From: CALAED01 sp937891035
Lineage (GTDB): Bacteria; Actinomycetota; Actinomycetes; Streptosporangiales; Streptosporangiaceae
DNA length: 6,245 nucleotides
Assembly (NCBI GenBank): GCA_035642125.1
Contig: DASQSZ010000425.1
Span: forward strand, 1 to 6,245
Reading direction: 5' to 3'
Positions 1 through 5,607 of the stretch are shown piece after piece. Within the stretch, counting starts at the first letter, position 1; every line of letters begins with the position of its first letter. Under the pieces are notes generated by a model, which saw nothing but the letters and a program-made list of their open reading frames with translations, searched no databases and had not been told where the DNA came from. Made by a program: the position numbers and the translations under genes.

Positions 1-89
1 CCTAACCATGCCCAACCCTGCCCAGCCGCACCCAACCGAACCCCACCGGAAAAGTCGCGGGCAAAGATATCGCACGCCGGCGAAAGTTA
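1..89. other. Non-coding left edge with G-quadruplex-type C/G tracts
   Basis: No gene is supported here; this is the stretch after the stop of the minus-strand gene ending at 90. On the plus strand it carries five C-runs at 11-13, 16-18, 21-23, 31-33 and 41-44, separated by 2, 2, 7 and 7 bases. On the minus strand this meets the usual G3+N1-7 definition of a G-quadruplex, and it would lie in the 3' untranslated part of the minus-strand transcript. An 8-bp palindrome (CGCCGGCG, around 75-82) lies between the stop and this tract. There is no U-tract, so no classical intrinsic terminator is visible. Confidence 0.45.
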
Positions 90-671
90 TTACAGTTCGC
101 GGAGGTCGGTGGAGAAACGGCCGTAGAGTCTGCGGTAATCACCCAGCCCACAGAATTGGCCGGCGAGTTTCGCGACCTCGACGAAGTCTTCTTTGTTGAT
201 CGCTTCGGTGTCGACGAGCAGATCGGCTTCGATCTTCCAGTCCCGGAATATCGGCCGTGTCCGGTCGACCTTCCTCTTCGGCGGGACGGTCACCAGCCGC
301 CGGTCGATGAACGGTGAATCACCGCCGCCCCACAGCCCCTCGATATCGCGCGGTCCGTCGTAGATCAGCGGCAGGATCGGTTCGACGACGACCACCCCGC
401 GCTCGACTTTCTGGCCGGCCTTGATCTGCCGTGCCCCCGTGATGAGGGACGCGAGCAGCATCTCGGCCGGCAGGTACGGCCCGATCAGCTCGTCGTGGTA
501 TAGGCCACCTTGGAACTCCCAACGGGAGATCTCGGCGAAGTCGTCGTCGGTTTTCCTGACTTTGGCGTTCAGCTGCTTGAGCTTCTTCACATACGGGTCC
601 AGCGGGGAGGCCAGCCGCACGTTGTGCATCAGCAAAGGCCGCGTCCCGGTGCACGTGATTCGGATCTTCAT
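90..671 (-). CDS. Conserved hypothetical protein, actinophage type (possible Cas7/RAMP-like fold)
   Basis: A 193-aa soluble protein with no signal peptide or membrane segment. The start at 671 (MKIRITCTG) is chosen because AGGAGGG lies 6 nt upstream; the 16 codons upstream of it are Arg/Gly-rich and have no ribosome site. Visible landmarks are an N-terminal strand followed by PLLMHN (12-17) and LASPLDP (20-26), a charged helix rich in K/D/E (about 27-50), GPYLPAE (64-70), YDGPRD (104-109), RTRPIFRDW (137-145) and a C-terminal GLGDYRRLYGRF (175-186). From memory, this order of motifs matches a family of uncharacterised proteins common in actinobacterial phages and prophages; I know of no demonstrated function. 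The Gly-rich C-terminal loop and the strand-first N terminus recall Cas7/RAMP RNA-binding proteins, which is inference only. It is the last gene of the block, 79 nt after the second TPR gene, with its own strong ribosome site. Confidence 0.82.
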   Translation of the reverse strand: MKIRITCTGTRPLLMHNVRLASPLDPYVKKLKQLNAKVRKTDDDFAEISRWEFQGGLYHDELIGPYLPAEMLLASLITGARQIKAGQKVERGVVVVEPILPLIYDGPRDIEGLWGGGDSPFIDRRLVTVPPKRKVDRTRPIFRDWKIEADLLVDTEAINKEDFVEVAKLAGQFCGLGDYRRLYGRFSTDLREL

Positions 672-750
672 GTGATGCCCTCCTCTTCGATCGAAACGCC
701 GCCGCCCGCCCGGGGCCATGCGGCCCCTCGCGGCTCTGCGAGCGGCCCGC
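672..750 (-). promoter_or_regulatory. Intercistronic region with stacked hairpins and a palindrome beside a strong RBS
   Basis: In the gap between the second TPR gene and the phage-type gene, three inverted repeats can be read. They are GAGCGG/CCGCTC (740-752, overlapping the TPR stop), CTCGC/GCGAG with a 6-nt loop (727-742), and GGGGCC/GGCCCC with an ATGC loop (712-727). The first two overlap and the second and third share a base, so they are partly mutually exclusive. A perfect 10-bp palindrome TTCGATCGAA (686-695) sits just upstream of the ribosome site (AGGAGGG, plus-strand 678-684). The arrangement could attenuate or process the transcript, or bind a regulator. With no U-tract a factor-independent terminator is less likely. 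Confidence 0.4.
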
Positions 751-2031
751 TCAGTGCTCCAGCGCGTCGAGCCGGGCCTTGATCTGTTCGGCGTCGTTGT
801 TCATGCCGATGCGGGTGAACAGGTCCAGCGCGGCGTCCAGGTGGGACCGCTGTTGTTCGCGCTGGCCACGGTGGGCGGCGATGTCGGCGAGCAGCACCTG
901 GCAGATCGCCTGCTCGTTGCGTGCGTCTTCGGCCTTGGTGATGGGCAGGGCGATGGCGACCTCGTCGGCCGCCTCGTCGACGACGTCGAGCGCCAGCAGG
1001 GTGCGGGCGAGCATGTTGCGGGTCCGGGCCTTTTGGTAGCCCTCCTCCTCGAACTGGTCCCAGAACTCCAGTGCCTTGCCGTAGTGGTCGATCGCTTCGG
1101 GGTAGCGGCGGGCGGCGTGCGCGACCTCGCCGAGGTGGCGGGTGTTGAGGGCGGCGCCACGGGGCCGGTCGATCTCGGTGAAGATCTCCACGTTGCGGCG
1201 GAACATCGATTCGGCGTCGGCGAGCTCGCCGAGCGCGAGGTGGGCGGTGCCGATCACCTCACGCGCGGTGGCCTCCCCGATCGTGTGGTCGCGGGCCTCC
1301 TCGACGCCGAGGGCGCGCGAGGCGAAGCGCAGCGCGGCCTTGTATTCCCCGAGGCCGAGGTATCCCCACCCGCAGCCGGAGTCCATGCGGGCCTGGGCCA
1401 GCACGTCGCCATCGGCGCAGGCGGCCTCGTAGCCGAGCGTGTGGTCTTCGATGCAGTCGGCCAGCGCGCGATGGGCGGTGTAGCGCGACCACTGCGTCTC
1501 CACCAGCCGGTGCGTCATCGTCGGCAACCCGAAGTCGTTGGTCGCCCTGATCAGCGCACGGACGTTGTCGCGCTCGTCCTCCATCCAGCACAGCGCGGAC
1601 GCCCTAGCACCGAAGTCCATGACCGGCGGCTGGTCGAAGTCCGGCCCGAGATACCACCGGTTGGGGTTGACGCGCTTTTGGGCGGCGACACCGACCAGCC
1701 GGTAGCGGTCGGCGACCCGGTACAGCGCGGCTTTGCGGTCGGGCTCGGAGTCTGTGGCCAAGCATAGGGCGGCCGCGTGCCCGCGGAGCTTGTCGTGCAT
1801 GCTGTAGCGGAACTGGCCGCCGCCGGCGACCGCGGCCTCGACCAGCCGGGCCGCCTCCAGGGTCTCCAGCGCCCGCGCGGTCTTGTTCAACGGCAGGTCA
1901 GCCAGGGCGGCCGCCGACGCCACAGACAGATCCACGCCGGGGTAGACCCCGCCGAGCAGCCGGTACACCAGCTGCGCATCGGGGTCACCTGCCAACCCGT
2001 CGTAGGCGACGTGCAAGACAACATCGGCCAT
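751..2031 (-). CDS. Winged-helix/TPR protein resembling the C-terminal half of AfsR/STAND regulators, without NB-ARC (copy 2)
   Basis: A 426-aa cytoplasmic protein. Residues 10-95 read as the winged helix that follows NB-ARC in AfsR-type regulators: YRLLGGVYPGVDL, AAALADLP, ALETLEAARLVE, then FRYSMHDKLRGHA. A linker with MDF...ALCWMEDERDN (138-156) follows, the counterpart of the F...AL.WL..ER.N motif of those regulators. Residues from about 171 to 415 are TPR-type helix pairs, e.g. GYLGLGEYKAAL (223-234), HLALGELADAE (264-274), AARRYPEAIDHYGKAL (306-321). No Walker A or B motif and no N-terminal DNA-binding domain is present, so it probably acts as a scaffold or sensor rather than an ATPase. 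The start at 2031 has AAAGGG 10 nt upstream and aligns with the start of the paralogue at 4276. The two share WY.GP..DQ.P...FG....AL.W...ERD. The partner or ligand is unknown. Confidence 0.85.
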   Translation of the reverse strand: MADVVLHVAYDGLAGDPDAQLVYRLLGGVYPGVDLSVASAAALADLPLNKTARALETLEAARLVEAAVAGGGQFRYSMHDKLRGHAAALCLATDSEPDRKAALYRVADRYRLVGVAAQKRVNPNRWYLGPDFDQPPVMDFGARASALCWMEDERDNVRALIRATNDFGLPTMTHRLVETQWSRYTAHRALADCIEDHTLGYEAACADGDVLAQARMDSGCGWGYLGLGEYKAALRFASRALGVEEARDHTIGEATAREVIGTAHLALGELADAESMFRRNVEIFTEIDRPRGAALNTRHLGEVAHAARRYPEAIDHYGKALEFWDQFEEEGYQKARTRNMLARTLLALDVVDEAADEVAIALPITKAEDARNEQAICQVLLADIAAHRGQREQQRSHLDAALDLFTRIGMNNDAEQIKARLDALEH

Positions 2032-2041
2032 CTCGGTGGGG

Positions 2042-2047
2042 CCCTTT
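2042..2047 (-). promoter_or_regulatory. Ribosome binding site of TPR copy 2, overlapping a small-ORF stop
   Basis: AAAGGG lies 10 nt before the ATG at 2031. Its first A is also the last base of the TGA (2049-2047) of the 37-codon ORF just upstream, so ribosomes finishing that ORF would stop on this site. That would permit translational coupling if the small ORF is translated. Confidence 0.45.
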
Positions 2048-2160
2048 CACGTTGATTGATCGTGGTTCACAGCGGCCAGCAGGCCACCGATGGTGCGGCG
2101 GCCAGCCGGGCGGCCCGCAACACCAAGCGCCCGTAACAGCCGCAGCGCGGCGTGCGGCAT
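2047..2160 (-). CDS. Possible 37-aa peptide with a TTA codon
   Basis: ATG at 2160 opens MPHAALRLLRALGVAGRPAG, followed by 17 more residues ending NHDQST, and the TGA ends on the ribosome site of TPR copy 2. The first half could form a basic amphipathic helix. Leu9 is TTA, a codon that is rare in such genomes and in Streptomyces depends on the bldA tRNA; none of the intact larger genes in the block shows one. The ribosome site is weak (GAG about 11 nt upstream), and I know no homologue. It fills most of the 178-nt gap between the two larger genes. It may be a leader or regulatory peptide, a decayed gene end, or chance. Confidence 0.3.
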   Translation of the reverse strand: MPHAALRLLRALGVAGRPAGRRTIGGLLAAVNHDQST

Positions 2161-2209
2161 GACCGCCGAGCTCGTTGCTGGTGCCGGACAGCGGGACCTC
2201 CCGGGGCGG

Positions 2210-2929
2210 TCAGGTGCGGAGGATGGTGCCCTTGCGGGACTTGCTCGGATCGCCGGCGGCGCCGCTGGCCCCGCCGATGAGGCCGGCGCCGTCCGGGTCG
2301 GTCTCGGGCGGCGAGGCCACCATGCTGGAGATCAACTTGTTGAGCTGCTTGTCGGCCTGATCGGTCCGGTCGACGCCGTCGACGACGACCAGGTGGCGGC
2401 GTAGCGGCCGGATCCACCGGCGGCCGTCACGGACGAAGAAGTCCCGAAAAGAGCTGACTGCGATGTCGGCGCCGATCACCCACCGGCCCCGGTGCTCGTC
2501 GAATCCGACCCGCAGCTGCGCGGTTCCATGTTCGCCGAACAGCTTGCGAAGCCGGCCCAGCTGGGATTGGTAGGCCAGCCGGACCGTGATGGGCGCCTCG
2601 GCCAGCGGCCGGTCCGGCGGCATGGGGGGCGCGAGGGTGCGGATGTCCTCCTCGGTGTCGGGGTTGTGGAAGATCCGCACGAAGTGTTCGAAGCTTGTGG
2701 CCGTGGGCCGGTCCTTGCCGTCGACCTGCAGCGTCGATGCCGTGTGTTCGCGGTCGAAGCGGCCGCGGCCGTCGCGGCGCCAGTCCATCGTCAACCGGAC
2801 TCGGGCGTTTTCCAGGGTCAGTCGCCATTTGTTCTTGCTCTGCTGCTCGATCTGCGGCCGGCGGCCGGTCGCGTCCTCCAGGTCATCGCAGACCGACCTG
2901 ATCCAGGCGGGGACAGTTCGAGTGGTCAT
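2210..2929 (-). CDS. Hypothetical protein (unrecognised, 239 aa)
   Basis: I do not recognise this protein. It begins MTTRTVPAWIRSVCDDLEDATG. It has no signal peptide or membrane segment and is rich in Arg, Asp and Trp/Phe. Residues 35-70 alternate strand-like stretches (WRLTLE, VRLTMDW, STLQVDG), followed by SFEHFVRIFHNP (79-90), a Pro-rich turn (PPMPPDRP, 101-108), RLAYQSQLGRLRKLF (117-131), VGFDEHRGRWVIGADIAVSSFRDFF (141-165, read in segments) and RPLRRHLVVVDGVD (174-187). The last 35 residues are a flexible Gly/Ser/Pro tail. The start at 2929 has AAAGGA 13 nt upstream, which is long; a start at 2956 would add nine residues but lacks any ribosome site. It sits between the two TPR genes, 93 nt after the first, and is a candidate partner of either. 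Confidence 0.75.
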   Translation of the reverse strand: MTTRTVPAWIRSVCDDLEDATGRRPQIEQQSKNKWRLTLENARVRLTMDWRRDGRGRFDREHTASTLQVDGKDRPTATSFEHFVRIFHNPDTEEDIRTLAPPMPPDRPLAEAPITVRLAYQSQLGRLRKLFGEHGTAQLRVGFDEHRGRWVIGADIAVSSFRDFFVRDGRRWIRPLRRHLVVVDGVDRTDQADKQLNKLISSMVASPPETDPDGAGLIGGASGAAGDPSKSRKGTILRT

Positions 2930-2986
2930 GCGGCGGAGCTGGTCCTTTCCCTTCATCGGCGGCCGGGGTCAGCGGCGCCGCGCGGC

Positions 2987-3002
2987 CGGCCGGGCTCGGC
3001 CG
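2987..3002 (-). other. GC-rich hairpin after TPR copy 1
   Basis: CGGCCG-GGCT-CGGCCG forms a 6-bp stem with a 4-nt loop, about 20 nt after the TGA (3025-3023) of the first TPR gene. It mirrors in size and distance the hairpin at 712-727 after the second TPR gene. No U-run follows, so it may be a transcript-stabilising or attenuating structure rather than a terminator. High GC content makes chance hairpins common. Confidence 0.35.
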
Positions 3003-3022
3003 CGTGAGAGTCATCGCTGGGC

Positions 3023-4276
3023 TCAGCGCGTGAGACGCTGCTGGATCTGTTCGGCCTCGGCGCCTTGGAGACCGTCGAGGAGGGGCCGGGCCGCGTCGAG
3101 GTGGCGCTGCTCGGCGTTGTTTTCGCCGCGGGTGGCGGCGATGTCGGCGAGCTGGACGTGCGCGAGGGCCTGCTCCAGCGGGGAGCGGATCTCCTCGGCG
3201 ATGGCCAGTGCGCGCTTGGCGGCGTTATACGCCTCATCCACGTCGACGACCTGGATCAGCGCCCGCGCGAGGTGGAGGAGAAGGCGCGCCTCGTGGTAGC
3301 GCTCGTGCTCGACCTGGATGAAGTAGGACAGTGCCTGGTGGATCTGGCCGATCGCCTCCAGGTAGCGGCCGGCGGCGTGGGAGGCTTTGCCGAGGTGTCG
3401 GGTCATCCAGGCGGCGCCGCGTGGCAGGTCTTCGGTCAGGAATATCTCGCGGGCGCCGACGAAGACCAGCGTGGCCGCCTCCGGCTTGCCCCACTTCAGG
3501 TGGGCGAGCCCGATGAGCTCCTTGGCCGAGGCCACCCCGACCATGTGCCCCTCGGCCTCCTCCAGTTCCTGGGCGTCCTGGGCATCTTGCACGGCGTCGT
3601 GTAGATGCTCCTTTTCGAGGTAGCCCCAGGAGCGGCCCATGAGCATGCGGGCCTGCGCGCGCTGGTTGCCTTCCTCGGTGGCGGCCTGCAGCCCGAGGGT
3701 GTGCGCGCGGATGCAGTCGTCGGCCATGCGGGCCCGGGTGTACCACGCCCATAGACCCTCGATGATCTGCCACACCTGGGCGTACATGCCCGCGTCGTAG
3801 GCGGCCCGCTGCACGGCCTGCAGGGTGTCGCGTTCGACGGCGACCCAGTCCAGCGCGGCCGACTGGGACCCGAAACCGATCGCCGGGTCTTGGTCGTAGC
3901 CGGGCCCGACATACCACCTGTCGCAATTGCAGATCTTGGCGACGGAGACGCATGCCAGCCGGTACCACTCGACCAACCGGCGCAGCGCGGCATCCAGCTG
4001 CTCGCTCTCGTCGACCCCGAGAGCCTGGGCGTACTCGCGGGCCTGCACGGTCAGGGCGTAGCGGCTCATCCGCACGATCGGTCCCCGGACGGTGGCCAGC
4101 CACCCCGCAGACAGGGTGGCCAGGGCCCGCTCGGCGTCGTCGACCCCGATATCGGCGAGCGCGGCCGCGGCCGGCATGGTCACCTCCGATCCAGGATGCA
4201 CCACGGCGATCAGCCGGCAGAGGCGTTGGACGTCGTCGGGCAGCCGCTGGTAGGCAGCGGCGGCTTCTGCGGTCAT
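3023..4276 (-). CDS. Winged-helix/TPR protein resembling the C-terminal half of AfsR/STAND regulators, without NB-ARC (copy 1)
   Basis: A 417-aa cytoplasmic protein, paralogue of the gene at 751-2031. The frame is open up to 4561, but the start at 4276 (MTAEAAAAYQRLPDDVQ) is chosen because AGGAGGA lies 8 nt upstream and the preceding 95 codons read Arg/Pro/Ser-rich noise antisense-like in composition and overlap the BldC-like gene. Residues 7-85 form the winged helix (RLCRLIAVVHPG, AAAALADIGVDDAERALATL). DRWYVGPGYDQDP and FGSQSAALDWVAVERD (119-150) form the linker shared with copy 2. From about 165 to 400 the chain is TPR-like: WGYLEKEHLHDAV, HLKWGKPEAATLVF, HAAGRYLEAIGQIHQAL, AYNAAKRALAIAEE. 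There is no P-loop. The protein probably presents a peptide- or ligand-binding superhelix and a DNA- or protein-contacting winged helix. It follows the BldC-like gene by 64 nt. Confidence 0.85.
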   Translation of the reverse strand: MTAEAAAAYQRLPDDVQRLCRLIAVVHPGSEVTMPAAAALADIGVDDAERALATLSAGWLATVRGPIVRMSRYALTVQAREYAQALGVDESEQLDAALRRLVEWYRLACVSVAKICNCDRWYVGPGYDQDPAIGFGSQSAALDWVAVERDTLQAVQRAAYDAGMYAQVWQIIEGLWAWYTRARMADDCIRAHTLGLQAATEEGNQRAQARMLMGRSWGYLEKEHLHDAVQDAQDAQELEEAEGHMVGVASAKELIGLAHLKWGKPEAATLVFVGAREIFLTEDLPRGAAWMTRHLGKASHAAGRYLEAIGQIHQALSYFIQVEHERYHEARLLLHLARALIQVVDVDEAYNAAKRALAIAEEIRSPLEQALAHVQLADIAATRGENNAEQRHLDAARPLLDGLQGAEAEQIQQRLTR

Positions 4277-4284
4277 GGAAGTGG

Positions 4285-4291
4285 TCCTCCT
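4285..4291 (-). promoter_or_regulatory. Strong ribosome binding site fixing the start of TPR copy 1
   Basis: AGGAGGA on the minus strand, 8 nt before the ATG at 4276. It decides against the 95-codon longer reading of this frame that would start at 4561. Confidence 0.75.
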
Positions 4292-4340
4292 GCTGGATGA
4301 GGCGCCCGCTCCCCCGGGAACGGGGCGCTCATGTGGGCAT

Positions 4341-4631
4341 TCAGCCTGCGGCCGCGGCCCCGCGGACGGTCGACCTAGCCGTGTCGCCCCGGTACAAAAT
4401 CGCGAAGACCTCGGCTTCGCGGTAGCGGCGGTGCCCGCCCAGGGTGCGGATCGAGGTGAGCTTGCCGGCCTGGGCCCAGCGCGTGACGGTCTTAGGGTCG
4501 ACGCGGAACATCGTCGCCACCTCCGCGGGCGTGAGCAGCGCCTCGGGCGCGGATCGCTCACCCAGCTGCGCGGGCTGCTGGTCGGGCGCCGGCTCGGGGA
4601 CGGATCGGTAGACGGATCGGTAGACGCGCAT
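4341..4631 (-). CDS. BldC-like single-domain MerR-family DNA-binding regulator
   Basis: A 96-aa protein. Residues 32-79 (LLTPAEVATMFRVDPKTVTR, then WAQAGKLTSIRTLGGHRRYR and EAEVFAIL) are almost identical to the DNA-binding domain of Streptomyces BldC as I remember it. It contains the helix-turn-helix and the wing (RTLGGHRRY) and no effector or coiled-coil dimerisation domain. BldC itself is about 68 aa; this one has a 31-residue Pro/Gln-rich N-terminal extension beginning MRVYRSVYRSV and a different short C-terminal tail (GDTARSTVRGAAAAG). BldC is known to bind direct repeats as a head-to-tail oligomer to repress or activate developmental genes. I infer a paralogue dedicated to this block. 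The start at 4631 has GGGAG 6 nt upstream; no other in-frame start precedes the domain. Because it is a paralogue, I do not assign the symbol bldC. Confidence 0.93.
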   Translation of the reverse strand: MRVYRSVYRSVPEPAPDQQPAQLGERSAPEALLTPAEVATMFRVDPKTVTRWAQAGKLTSIRTLGGHRRYREAEVFAILYRGDTARSTVRGAAAAG

Positions 4632-5306
4632 GATGATCTCCCGGGGTTAACTCAGCTGACAGGTCGTCGAGCGCGGACGCCCAGCGGCGGTAGCGGCTGC
4701 GGAGCTTGTCCACCCCGCCCCGCAAGGCGGCGCCGGGTATCCAAAGCAAGGAGGGCCTCGTCATCAAGCGGGGCGCATTCCACGGCGCGCTGGTAGGTGA
4801 TCCACGACAGCCGGTAGGCCACGGCCAGCAGCGGATGCGGCGGCACCGCCAGGCCCGGCCGGCACGTCGGGGAACGTCGCGTGCAGGGCCCGCAGGTGCC
4901 GCCGCACCAGGCTGGTCTCCCACCGATACACCAGGACGCCACCGAAGCTGCAGCCCAGGTCCTCCTTACGGGCGAACATCCGGTGCCGGAGCCGCTGGCG
5001 CAGCTGAGCCTGCTGGACCAGCACCTCCACGCGCTCGCCCTCACCCAAGCGGGCCAGACCGCGGGCCAAAGCGACGAGCACAGCCGCCTCGTGGGTGACC
5101 TGGGTGGCGGCGAAGACCCCAACGAGCGCCCGCCGCGCGGTGCCCAACACCGCCGCGTAGCTTCCGATCCCCATGTCGGGATCGGCGGACGCCGCCGCGG
5201 CTACCTGCCCCGGCGCGGCGAAATCGTCCGGGTCGAACCACACCTCGTGCGGACCGTCCTCCTCCAGGATCCGGGCGTCGTGGATCCGGGCGCGAGCCTC
5301 GCTCAC
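4558..5306 (-). pseudogene. Hypothetical gene split by two 1-base indels (restored 248 aa)
   Basis: Function not recognised. Three minus-strand frames carry protein-like sequence that joins end to end. The first runs from GTG at 5306 (VSEARARIHDARILEEDG) to about 4857. The second covers about 4855-4722 (LAVPPHPLLAVAYRLSWITY, then QRAVECAPLDDEALLALDTR). The third starts at about 4714 (VDKLRSRYRRWASALDDLSA) and ends at a stop at 4558. Dropping one base in the CCC run near 4854-4856 and one in the CCCCGCCCC run at 4713-4721 gives one 248-aa chain. It is mostly helical and Arg/Ala/Leu-rich, with FDPDDF (24-29) and a VLVYRWETSLVRRHLRALHA stretch (124-143). Both breaks lie in G/C runs, so sequencing error is as likely as true decay. 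The tail contains a TTA codon (4650-4648) and overlaps the BldC-like gene by 74 nt. A GTG at 5351 is an alternative start, but the one at 5306 overlaps the stop of the preceding ORF as GTGA. Confidence 0.6.
4599..4625 (-). repeat. 12-bp perfect tandem repeat in the BldC-like N terminus
   Basis: On the plus strand GACGGATCGGTA occurs twice in a row (4599-4610, 4611-4622) followed by GAC. In the BldC-like frame it encodes VYRS twice. In the overlapping third frame of the broken upstream gene it encodes LPIR twice. Being 12 bp long, a gain or loss of one copy keeps both frames. It is probably a replication-slippage duplication. Confidence 0.8.
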
Positions 5307-5497
5307 GACGCGGCGGCCGACAGGCCGGGCAGGGGCCGTGACGTGCCGCACCGCAGGGCGCCAGGCGGCGGCTCATCCGGCCCGCCGGGCGCGATCAGCG
5401 CAGCGCGCATGCCCGCCCGTGGCGGGGACGCGATGCGTTTCCGGCCCGGATAAGTCCCGTACGGGCGTCCACAGCGTGGCGTGTCAGAAAGGCTCAC
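5303..5497 (-). CDS. Possible small leader ORF (64 aa)
   Basis: GTG at 5497 opens MSLSDTPRCGRPYGTYPGRK, and the TGA (5305-5303) overlaps the GTG of the next gene as GTGA, a common sign of translational coupling. A weak GGTGAG lies about 9 nt upstream of the start. Composition is rich in Gly, Pro and Arg with no recognisable domain, and codons in the first third are mixed, so it may be chance. A shorter start, ATG at 5410 (MRAALIAPGGPDEP), is possible. Confidence 0.25.
   Translation of the reverse strand: MSLSDTPRCGRPYGTYPGRKRIASPPRAGMRAALIAPGGPDEPPPGALRCGTSRPLPGLSAAAS
5456..5465. promoter_or_regulatory. 10-bp perfect palindrome CCCGTACGGG
   Basis: A perfect palindrome near the 5' end of the minus-strand block, about 150 nt before the GTG at 5306. 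It could be an operator, but palindromes of this GC content also arise by chance. It falls inside the possible small leader ORF. Confidence 0.25.
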
Positions 5498-5607
5498 ACG
5501 GGGATCTCACCGGCAGCCGGGCGTCGGTCGCAATGCGGCATTTTTGAGCTTACTCACCAGTACACGGCGCCGACTGGACGTTTCCCTGAAATAGTCTCCT
5601 GCATTTC

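Noticed and set aside
1..89. CRISPR-like or tandem repeat from the recurring CCCAACC units
   Set aside because: Units are short, degenerate and irregularly spaced; no repeat-spacer pattern.
8..199. 63-codon plus-strand open frame at the left edge
   Set aside because: Low-complexity Pro/His/Arg start from the C-rich tract, then runs antisense to the phage-type gene.
718..1767. 349-codon plus-strand open frame
   Set aside because: Antisense to the second TPR gene; its Val/Gly/Leu/Asp-rich composition is typical of the reverse frame of a GC-rich gene, with no domain and no ribosome site.
2067..2417. 116-codon minus-strand open frame
   Set aside because: Arg/Pro/Gly-rich out-of-frame reading of the end of the 239-aa gene; the 37-codon ORF in another frame of the gap is more plausible.
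3065..3604. 179-codon plus-strand open frame
   Set aside because: Antisense shadow of the first TPR gene; composition as above.
4276..4561. Upstream extension of TPR copy 1 to 4561
   Set aside because: Ser/Arg/Pro-rich, overlaps the BldC-like gene in another frame, and a strong ribosome site fixes the start at 4276.
4881..5453. 190-codon plus-strand open frame
   Set aside because: Rich in Gln, His, Pro and Gly, antisense to the broken minus-strand gene whose frames carry better protein-like sequence.
5540..5545. T-run as part of an intrinsic terminator
   Set aside because: Only a short AATGC-G-GCATT dyad with an impossible loop precedes the T-run, and no plus-strand gene lies upstream.
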